Origin: an uncultured Lachnospiraceae bacterium
GTDB lineage: Bacteria > Bacillota > Clostridia > Lachnospirales > Lachnospiraceae
Direction: 5' to 3'
DNA: 64,000 bases
Assembly (NCBI GenBank): GCA_902794095.1
Contig: CADBFZ010000003.1
Coordinates: forward strand, 1-64,000
In this document: one piece after another, positions 8,661 through 14,844 of the stretch
Position numbering within the stretch: position 1 is the stretch's first letter
Layout of the letters: every line of letters starts with the position of its first letter
The notes under the pieces: generated by a model
The model's database searches: none
The model's input: the letters and a program-made list of their open reading frames with translations, nothing else
Told to the model about the DNA's origin: nothing
Program-made: the position numbers and the translations under genes

Positions 8661-9677
8661 TTATCTGTGGTGGCGAGGTCTCGAAACCTCTGTGTTTACT
8701 GCATCATAGGTCTGCTTGTCTTCAGAAACCTTTGAGATATCCTGGCTTAAACCCTCTACGTCTGCTAAAGACAGGGTCTTTGTCTTAGCATCGTACTTAT
8801 AAACGTGATCAGAAAGCTGCTCTTCCTGAGAAACCTGAGTCGCGTTTACTTCTCTTACCATCTGTGCGAGTTCCTCTGGTGTACCGAAGTTTGCAGAAAT
8901 GGCGATTGTCTCATGGATCGATGAAGGTAAAATGTACAGGTCTGTACCAAGCTTTTCAGAAAGCTTTTCAAGTGCATCTGAGTAGATAATACTTGCAGCA
9001 CCGTTTACCTTCTGTTCATTGCTGATGACATACATCATCTTATCTTCCGCAACCATAGGCATCATGTCTTCCGGCATACCACCCATCATCTCGGCAAGTA
9101 CACTTCCCATGTCCTGAACCTTTACAGGCATGATAGTTTTACTGTTCTCCATTGCACATGCATGGAGTTCATCCAGCGAAATATCCCACTGCTTCATATG
9201 TTCATCCTTGATGGTAATAGTTCCAATACCATCTGAGCCGCCACCAAGATATACCTTATAAATGATGGCCAGATCCTCTGTCAGCTTATGAGGTGTGTTT
9301 TGAAGCATCTCGGCATTCTTCTCTGCATTTACGATTGCAACTACAACATGAGACTTAATAAACTCTACATCCTTAAACTTCTCAGCAATGCTGCTAAAGT
9401 CTTCGGAAGGGTTCATGTGCTCAAGCTCAAGCTGCGCTACCCTTTCCATGACTACATCAATATCCATGCCCTGTTCCTTATAGTTCTCATAGAACTGATC
9501 CAGGTAGATATTAGGGCATACAGGGTTTTCGCCTGTGCGAATCGTGATGCCGTGGAGCTGCTTTCCGTTATTCTTGTTTACGGTCTGCAAGTTTACCTCT
9601 GCATCCGCAAACTCGGAAGGCAGAAAGTCTTTGATGTTGTCTTTCACATACTGCTGAAATGACTCGAAATCAAGCAT
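8661..9677 (-). CDS. DUF5688-like element protein
   Basis: A 338-residue soluble protein of the kind I associate with DUF5688 in Lachnospiraceae integrative elements; no function is known to me. It begins MLDFESFQQYV and has a mixed alpha/beta body with Met-rich EMMGGMPEDMMPM near the middle. The start at 9677 is preferred because GGAGG lies 7 nt before it and the ATG overlaps the stop of the small upstream gene; the longer frame starting MQKKSRRRR has no such support. The C-terminus ends SRPRHHR, a basic tail shared in style with other element proteins. Confidence 0.75.
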   Translation of the reverse strand: MLDFESFQQYVKDNIKDFLPSEFADAEVNLQTVNKNNGKQLHGITIRTGENPVCPNIYLDQFYENYKEQGMDIDVVMERVAQLELEHMNPSEDFSSIAEKFKDVEFIKSHVVVAIVNAEKNAEMLQNTPHKLTEDLAIIYKVYLGGGSDGIGTITIKDEHMKQWDISLDELHACAMENSKTIMPVKVQDMGSVLAEMMGGMPEDMMPMVAEDKMMYVISNEQKVNGAASIIYSDALEKLSEKLGTDLYILPSSIHETIAISANFGTPEELAQMVREVNATQVSQEEQLSDHVYKYDAKTKTLSLADVEGLSQDISKVSEDKQTYDAVNTEVSRPRHHR

Positions 9678-9798
9678 TGTCCTTTTCCTCCTTCTCCTTG
9701 ATTTTTTCTGCAACTGCCTTTACAGTCGCCTTTACCTGCTCGTTTTTTGTGAAGTTCTTTTCTACCTCCACATGAGCATTTCCAAAAGAATAATCCAT
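9670..9798 (-). CDS. Small charged protein, 42 aa, first gene after motif (b)
   Basis: It reads MDYSFGNAHVEVEKN at the start and then becomes a Lys/Glu-rich helix. It has a clear ribosome site (GGAGG, 7 nt before ATG), and its last codons overlap the start of the DUF5688-like gene, so the two are translationally coupled. It is too small for family assignment. Its value may be mainly as a leader that sets translation of the next gene. Confidence 0.65.
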   Translation of the reverse strand: MDYSFGNAHVEVEKNFTKNEQVKATVKAVAEKIKEKEEKDNA

Positions 9799-9846
9799 AT
9801 CGCTACCTCCTTATCTTTGTGTGCTGGATTTTTTCCTTTCATCCTA

Positions 9847-9878
9847 TTTGTGGGACATGTATCTTCCTAATCCGAAAT
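9847..9878 (-). promoter_or_regulatory. Two-part upstream motif, copy (b)
   Basis: Minus strand: ATTTCGGATTA, 10 nt, TGTCCCACAAA, ending 49 nt before the small gene at 9798. It marks the start of the unit running to the relaxase and lies past the stop of the ArdC-like gene (9894). Confidence 0.75.
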
Positions 9879-9893
9879 GCAAAACAAATATTT

Positions 9894-10850
9894 TTATCTT
9901 TTTTTGTGTGGTGTCGGTATATACGGCTCTTTTTCCTCTGATACCATAGGAAGAGATTCCCTTTCTTTCTTAAGTTCCCTTATCTTTTCTTCTATAGAAG
10001 AAGAGAGCTTATCCGATGTCTGTTTGATTACATCCAGGCTTTCCTTAAGCTCAGAAACTTCCTTATCCTTACTCCAACCGGATATATACCCAAAAGAATA
10101 GTCAGATGTATCGAGTCCTATCATCTGCGTTACCCAATACGCTACCGATTCCGCCTGAACCTCTTTGGTCTGCCTGTCCCACTTATCCTCTTTACTGCCG
10201 TGTCCAAGGGTTGCATGAGCGATCTCATGAACCATCGTCTTTAGCATCTGTAGCTGAGGCAGACGTTCATCAATTACAATCTTTCCTGCAGTCGGAGAAT
10301 AATATCCGTTGGCACCGCCGTTTATTGTTTCAAATGACACCGGAACCGGGCTGATACTTATAAGAACACTTTTCATTTCCTCAAAAGAATCAACTGTTTC
10401 ATTTAGTTCCGATGCAAGAGTAGGCAGCGGATCTCCGCTTGTCTGTGAAACGTCGAAAACATACACCGGCCTGAAGGTCTGATACTCTCTTGTTACCTTC
10501 TCTGTCTTTTGGTTCCCGTTCTCATCGACAACAGCCTTGTTATTCTCATCGAAGACCTCTTCTACAACCTCAGTCTTACCTTTGATGGGAGCCAAGATCA
10601 TAATCCCGTGCTCCCCTTTATTGACTGTCCTGTTAAATTCGGTCTGCCATTTTCTGAAACCGCAAACGAGACTTGCCTCCGGTAGCTGACTTGCAATAAG
10701 TATGCAGTTGTTGATGGAATACCTCGGAAACTTTGACATTGCCGAGATATATTCCTGATACTTTTCAGAAGTAAAGATTGCCCTGACACCATCCTCTAAC
10801 TTCTTTTGGATAGCACTCATCTTCTCTTCACGGGTTTGTCTTTCTGCCAT
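9894..10850 (-). CDS. ArdC-like antirestriction protein (ssDNA-binding plus zinc metallopeptidase)
   Basis: A 318-residue protein. Residues 1-140 match the ArdC N-terminal ssDNA-binding pattern (YSINNCILIASQLP, KWQTEFNRTVNKGEHGI). The second half has a zincin motif, HEIAH at 208-212. Related ArdC proteins protect incoming DNA from restriction in the recipient. Here it precedes a large type I restriction cargo, so it may also protect the element itself during re-entry. The tail ends PTPHKKR, one of four basic ends among element proteins. The start lies 4 nt after the stop of the preceding gene. Confidence 0.85.
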   Translation of the reverse strand: MAERQTREEKMSAIQKKLEDGVRAIFTSEKYQEYISAMSKFPRYSINNCILIASQLPEASLVCGFRKWQTEFNRTVNKGEHGIMILAPIKGKTEVVEEVFDENNKAVVDENGNQKTEKVTREYQTFRPVYVFDVSQTSGDPLPTLASELNETVDSFEEMKSVLISISPVPVSFETINGGANGYYSPTAGKIVIDERLPQLQMLKTMVHEIAHATLGHGSKEDKWDRQTKEVQAESVAYWVTQMIGLDTSDYSFGYISGWSKDKEVSELKESLDVIKQTSDKLSSSIEEKIRELKKERESLPMVSEEKEPYIPTPHKKR

Positions 10851-10854
10851 ATGA

Positions 10855-11145
10855 TCACTTCCTTACCGGATAAACCTTGTTTTGCTCAATCATTTGGTCA
10901 ACAAGCTCGCATAGGTTTTCATCAAAGTACTCAGAGACAGATAGGATCACGCTTATAACCGCAAGATACTCGCTGCTCTTCTCATCATGTGGGTGACTTA
11001 AGTAATCTCTTGAATACCTGTCATAAAGATGGTCAAGCAAATCTATCCCGTTGATGCGAGCACATCTTATGTATGTCTTTTGCCCTTCTGAGAACCTGAT
11101 ACCATTTTCTTCTGCCGCTTTGATCTTCTTTTCAAACTTGTACAT
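10855..11145 (-). CDS. Unknown 96-aa protein, first gene after motif (c)
   Basis: A small soluble, mainly helical protein (MYKFEKKIKAAEENGIRF at the start). Its ribosome site GGGAGG lies 6 nt before the ATG. It is directly followed by the ArdC-like gene and led by the two-part motif, so it is an element core gene. I do not recognise a family. Confidence 0.7.
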   Translation of the reverse strand: MYKFEKKIKAAEENGIRFSEGQKTYIRCARINGIDLLDHLYDRYSRDYLSHPHDEKSSEYLAVISVILSVSEYFDENLCELVDQMIEQNKVYPVRK

Positions 11146-11188
11146 TAAATACCTCCCTTCTTAAGCGCCTTTGATTGTTCTCATAAGG

Positions 11189-11220
11189 TTAGTGGGACAT
11201 GCATAGCCCTAATCCGAAAC
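11189..11220 (-). promoter_or_regulatory. Two-part upstream motif, copy (c)
   Basis: Minus strand: GTTTCGGATTA, 10 nt, TGTCCCACTAA, ending 44 nt before the ATG at 11145. It immediately follows the terminator of the RadC-like unit, as expected for a promoter. Confidence 0.75.
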
Positions 11221-11226
11221 ATAAAT

Positions 11227-11255
11227 AAAAAAATCCCTGACATCTCTGCCAGGGA
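11227..11255 (-). terminator. Intrinsic terminator after the RadC-like gene
   Basis: Minus strand: stem TCCCTG / CAGGGA around a 10-nt loop followed by a run of seven T. It separates the MobC/RadC unit from the unit led by motif (c). Confidence 0.75.
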
Positions 11256-11260
11256 AAATA

Positions 11261-11827
11261 TCACCTATGCCGTCTTGGCCTCATGGTCACATGCTCTTCT
11301 GCAACACTCGGTGTGTTCATATCCAGTTTGTTATAATCACTTTCAAGTTTTATCGCTTTCATGGGAAGGATTCCCTTCTCTCTAAAGCTGAAATATTCAC
11401 TGTTATCGCCTCCAACAATAATATGATCTACAAGTGGAATCCCTAAGATCTCACAAACTGTGACCATCCTGTCTGTGAGCATTGTATCTTCCTTACTTGG
11501 ATTAAGATTAGAACTTGGATGGTTATGCATCATTACAATATTTACCGCGTTTGAGAGAATCGCTGTTTTCATGATCTCCCTTGGGTGAGCTATTGCCTGA
11601 TCTATTGCACCCATGCTACAAACACTACAGTTAATAGGAATCCCGTCCGTTCTAAGGTTAATTACGCAGATAACCTCTCTATCCATCTGACACAGATACT
11701 CTCCCAATGCTTTAACCGCATCCTCCGGGGAACGAATCGGTGTTTTACTCATAAGAGGTTTATCTTTAACCAGCCTTACTGATGCCATATCAAGCTGGTT
11801 CTTATACACTTCCTTCACTGTCGCCAT
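11261..11827 (-). CDS. RadC-like JAB-domain protein of the element
   Basis: A 188-residue protein consisting mainly of a JAB/MPN domain. The metal-binding motif HNHPSSNLNPSKED shows the H-x-H-P-S-x8-D signature. RadC-like proteins are frequent on mobile elements, but their role remains unclear. I choose ATG 11827, six nt after GGAGG; an upstream frame would start inside the small gene that overlaps here. It ends VTMRPRRHR, an Arg/His-rich tail like those of three other core proteins. Confidence 0.82.
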   Translation of the reverse strand: MATVKEVYKNQLDMASVRLVKDKPLMSKTPIRSPEDAVKALGEYLCQMDREVICVINLRTDGIPINCSVCSMGAIDQAIAHPREIMKTAILSNAVNIVMMHNHPSSNLNPSKEDTMLTDRMVTVCEILGIPLVDHIIVGGDNSEYFSFREKGILPMKAIKLESDYNKLDMNTPSVAEEHVTMRPRRHR

Positions 11828-11927
11828 CATCCACCTCCAGCTTGATATTAATAATGAAGTCTCCTTCCTGAGCATTTACAAGCTCAACGACCTCATCCAT
11901 CGTATATTCTTTATCCTTTATTTCCAT
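11802..11927 (-). CDS. Small 41-aa protein between MobC-like and RadC-like genes
   Basis: It begins MEIKDKEYTMDEVVEL and has an acidic C-terminus. The ribosome site is GGAGG, 6 nt before ATG. It overlaps the end of the MobC-like gene (17 nt) and the start of the RadC-like gene (26 nt), so all three are probably translated as a chain. No family is recognised. Confidence 0.6.
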   Translation of the reverse strand: MEIKDKEYTMDEVVELVNAQEGDFIINIKLEVDDGDSEGSV

Positions 11928-12222
11928 CCGAAACCTCCTTATGAAATCTCCCTGAAAACAACTCTTTTAAATCCGAAAGTTTTTGCATGATAAGAAGCCT
12001 GTCTGTATCGGAAAGATCATCTTTCATTGCAATAACCTTTAGATCTCTTTCTATGCTTTCAAGTGCATGTATCATTTCTCTGTACTGTAATACTGGCGGT
12101 CTGATATCACGCCTGCCATTAAGCAGGCACTTAAGATACTGGGATCTTGTCATGCCTGCTTTGTCACATGCTTTATCAAACTGTTTTACTTCCGCTTCCG
12201 TCAAACTCATAAAAAGCCTCAT
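11911..12222 (-). CDS. MobC-like relaxosome accessory protein
   Basis: A 103-residue protein. Residues 5-40 follow the ribbon-helix-helix-like pattern of MobC (SLTEAEVKQFDKACDKAG, then MTRSQYLKCLLNG), with a helical C-terminus (IHALESIERDLKVIA). MobC proteins bind near oriT and help the relaxase open the nic site. It lies downstream of the candidate oriT and in the same unit as the 458-aa coiled-coil protein. Confidence 0.75.
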   Translation of the reverse strand: MRLFMSLTEAEVKQFDKACDKAGMTRSQYLKCLLNGRRDIRPPVLQYREMIHALESIERDLKVIAMKDDLSDTDRLLIMQKLSDLKELFSGRFHKEVSDGNKG

Positions 12223-12234
12223 AATATCCCTCCC

Positions 12235-13611
12235 TTAAAAAGGTAATTCCTCATTGTCCATTGGCGGCATCTCAAATCCATCATCAGGAATATCAATATC
12301 GCCATAAGAACCGGGAGCAATGTCTTCAACAAAATCCGGCTTCTTAGGTACTTCCTCTTCTACATCATCAGGGAAAGGATCATCTTCCTCTTCTTCCTTA
12401 TAAGAATACTTACTTATTGGAAGACCTACTGCTTTACGAAGTTCATTGATCTCATCAATGGGTACAAGCTGAAACTTTGTCTTTCGTCCGTTATAGTCTG
12501 CTGTGATATACCACTTTCCCTCGATAAGTTCACGAGCCAGGTTGAGCTTCATCCTATACTCGCTTGCATCTGCGAACTGGCTTAAGAACGCCACTGTATT
12601 TTCATATGTTGAGCAGGTATCCGGATCTTCCAATATATAAATAAGGAAATCTGCATTGATACAATGAGCCCCGGCATATGTCAAAAGCCTCTCAATATGC
12701 GTGTTATGATACTCAGAGTTCATGGCATACATCATGAGCTTTTCCTGATTGGTAAGCCTGTCAGACTTGATAATATTATTTAAGGAAATGAATCTGTTGC
12801 GAAGAATCTTATCCCTCTCTTTCTGACGCTCACTCTTACCATCCCCATGCGCCGGGAATAACTGCCCTACTCTTGATTCCACCTTCTTGACCTCAGCATT
12901 ATCCCTGACTCTCTTTGAAAAGAACCTCTTTGTTCCCACAGTCTTCATTGTTCTAAGTGCATGATTTTTCTCTGTCAGCTCATGCCCCGGCTCAAATCCT
13001 GCATCTTCTGTATCTGTCGGTATCTCTTCATAGAAAGAATCGAGCTCTCCGCCATACCTTGCAACACAAGCATCTACATCCAATAACTCGTCAGGATCCA
13101 CAAGGAAACATTCGTCTGATGGATGCACCTTTGGACCCACAGATATGCTGCTTGCCACAAGTACTTTTCTTTCCAGTTCTGTCTTTAAGGATCCCCCAGC
13201 CCTCTTTGAGAGCTCTGCCTTAAGCTTGCTAATATAATCTTCCTGCTGTGTAATCTTTTGTGAGTACTCCTGCAGCTCAGATGTCAGATCAGCAATCTGC
13301 CTTTTTAGCATCTCAATCTCTTCTTCCAGTTCCTGTTCAGAATCCTGCCCATAGCCCTTTGGAATAAGATTTTCTGTCAATGTTTGAAGATCCTCTGCCA
13401 AAGTCTGGTAGTCATATGACAGCTCATCTCCGTTTATTGAGATATATGCAGGCTGCCCTGCCAGGTACTCCGTTCTTCTCTGAAAGGTTCCACCAGTAGC
13501 CCCTTTCTTTTTTAAGGCTGCTTTCATTTCTTCTACAGAGCTAATTCCAAGAGCCGCCACTTCATAAACATCTGAGTACTCTGCTATTTTTTTAAGCACT
13601 GCGTAATCCAT
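12235..13611 (-). CDS. Unknown 458-aa protein with central coiled coil
   Basis: The first gene after motif (d), with GGAGG 7 nt before the ATG. Residues about 95-140 form a clear coiled coil (heptad-like Leu/Glu/Gln). Residues about 290-390 look like a compact helical domain, and the C-terminus is acidic with many Asp, Glu and Pro. No nucleotide-binding motif is visible. As leader of the MobC unit next to the candidate oriT it could be a relaxosome or regulatory protein, but the family is not recognised. Confidence 0.7.
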   Translation of the reverse strand: MDYAVLKKIAEYSDVYEVAALGISSVEEMKAALKKKGATGGTFQRRTEYLAGQPAYISINGDELSYDYQTLAEDLQTLTENLIPKGYGQDSEQELEEEIEMLKRQIADLTSELQEYSQKITQQEDYISKLKAELSKRAGGSLKTELERKVLVASSISVGPKVHPSDECFLVDPDELLDVDACVARYGGELDSFYEEIPTDTEDAGFEPGHELTEKNHALRTMKTVGTKRFFSKRVRDNAEVKKVESRVGQLFPAHGDGKSERQKERDKILRNRFISLNNIIKSDRLTNQEKLMMYAMNSEYHNTHIERLLTYAGAHCINADFLIYILEDPDTCSTYENTVAFLSQFADASEYRMKLNLARELIEGKWYITADYNGRKTKFQLVPIDEINELRKAVGLPISKYSYKEEEEDDPFPDDVEEEVPKKPDFVEDIAPGSYGDIDIPDDGFEMPPMDNEELPF

Positions 13612-13641
13612 CCAAAAACCTCCTTTCGTGCTTTCTACCTA

Positions 13642-13673
13642 TATGTGGGACATACTGAAAGCAAATCCGAAAC
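13642..13673 (-). promoter_or_regulatory. Two-part upstream motif, copy (d)
   Basis: Minus strand: GTTTCGGATTT, 10 nt, TGTCCCACATA, ending 31 nt before the ATG at 13611. It heads the MobC/RadC unit. Confidence 0.75.
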
Positions 13674-13688
13674 AATCCTTACAAAAAT

Positions 13689-13898
13689 CTGTACGCTCCC
13701 GTACTACGCCCCCGTATAATCTCCCTGCTTTAAAGCGGCATAAAATACGCACCCTTAACAGGCTCAAAACCGTACAAATACTGGGTTGTACGCGTCCGTA
13801 CAGCCTTTAAAAACAGGCCTTATAAAATTGTAAAAATGAATTTTGTGAAATTACGGTGCCGTACCACCTTGAAACCCTGAAAAATAGGGCATGTACGA
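13689..13898. repeat. Scattered GTACG/CCGTAC repeats in the oriT-side intergenic region
   Basis: Seven short sites share a GTAC core, most as CCGTAC or GTACG: 13691, 13701, 13771, 13788, 13797, 13861 and 13893 (approximate). Several are paired in opposite orientation, for example TGTACGCGTCCGTACA (13787-13802). The 13674-14100 interval has no gene, so these may be protein-binding sites for relaxosome, replication or repressor proteins. Confidence 0.5.
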
Positions 13899-13938
13899 CC
13901 CCGGACAGAAATTATGAAAAACAAGAAAAAAAGAATAA

Positions 13939-13969
13939 CAGGATACGCCTAAAGTTGCAGGCAAACTTT
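13939..13969 (-). other. Candidate origin of transfer (oriT) with MOBP-type nic site
   Basis: On the minus strand the inverted repeat AAAGTT-N7-AACTTT (13969-13951) is followed after 6 nt by TATCCTG (13945-13939). TATCCTG, cut after the G, is the core nic sequence known for RP4/VirD2-type MOBP relaxases. It is in a gene-free region just upstream of the MobC-like unit, and the relaxase of the element is of that class. Placement of the cut between 13939 and 13938 is inference. Confidence 0.55.
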
Positions 13970-14051
13970 ACGCAAACCATCTGCCCACGGCATCTGGAAT
14001 AGGGCGATCCCTATAACCCCTGGGTACAGAAAAATGAACAAAAAGAAAGAG

Positions 14052-14107
14052 CGACGTCATTTCGGCGTCACCCTTAATCTCTCACGACGTCATTTCGACG
14101 TCATTTC
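14052..14107. repeat. Three copies of CGACGTCATTTC
   Basis: Copies at 14052, 14085 and 14096, plus a related GGCGTCA at 14064. The last copy overlaps the stop codon of the GIY-YIG gene (14101). Each contains the palindrome GACGTC. The role is unknown; they could be protein-binding sites or a weak 3' structure. Confidence 0.6.
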
Positions 14108-14829
14108 TTTAATGCAATTGTCTGTCTTACAAGATCCTCTACTGCAACCACATCTGAATCATCATAGAATCTGAATGCGTAATGCGCTGCCGACCACTTA
14201 CGGCTCGTAATATCATAAAGAAGTTCGTTCTTATCGGTGATCTGTCCGGTCTTTGCATTCAGAACAACTTCAACCCAGCCACTCTTAGGCCATATTGAAA
14301 CAGTATTACCACCATTCTTCTTGAATGTAACATAATTCTGTCGCGCAGCTTCTTCTAATGAGGAATCTACCTTCAGAATAATCTTTTTCATCTTTTCAAA
14401 TAGGTCTCTTACGTCAGAGCCCTTCGGAAATAGTGCTTCTACGGTATACTCACTTTCATCCTGCATGTTTTTGACTGCTTGATTCTTGTCATTTACTTTA
14501 AGTTTGTCTGCTCTATCATGCATTGTTGCTATGGCAGAAAGCATATCAAAAGCATCTGTCGGAAGCATCTCAAAAAACTCTCTGTTTGGCGATATACGTA
14601 AGCTAGGATTGAGCTTTGTAATCAGGTCATGAAGCAACTTATCAGGATCTTTCACTCCGTGTATCCTTGGGATTTCATAGGTACAATAAATCTCATAAGG
14701 AAGCGGCACTGCTGTTCCCGATAACTCTCTTACTCTTTTTTCTACATCCTCAGCGTACCCTATTTTCACCCAATTATCCCGATGAAAGCTTTCGTTTGTA
14801 AGGACGTAAATATAACCTGTTTTTTCCAT
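14101..14829 (-). CDS. GIY-YIG (T5orf172-like) protein at the end of the type I R-M operon
   Basis: A 242-residue protein. The N-terminus GYIYVLTNES, then VKIGYAEDVEKRVREL, fits the T5orf172 branch of the GIY-YIG nuclease fold. The second half (about 120-240) looks like a separate alpha/beta domain, perhaps DUF5655. It lies 15 nt after hsdR on the same strand, so it is likely co-transcribed. A nuclease that supports restriction or regulates the island are both possible. Confidence 0.75.
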   Translation of the reverse strand: MEKTGYIYVLTNESFHRDNWVKIGYAEDVEKRVRELSGTAVPLPYEIYCTYEIPRIHGVKDPDKLLHDLITKLNPSLRISPNREFFEMLPTDAFDMLSAIATMHDRADKLKVNDKNQAVKNMQDESEYTVEALFPKGSDVRDLFEKMKKIILKVDSSLEEAARQNYVTFKKNGGNTVSIWPKSGWVEVVLNAKTGQITDKNELLYDITSRKWSAAHYAFRFYDDSDVVAVEDLVRQTIALKK

Positions 14830-14844
14830 AACTACACCTTCCTA

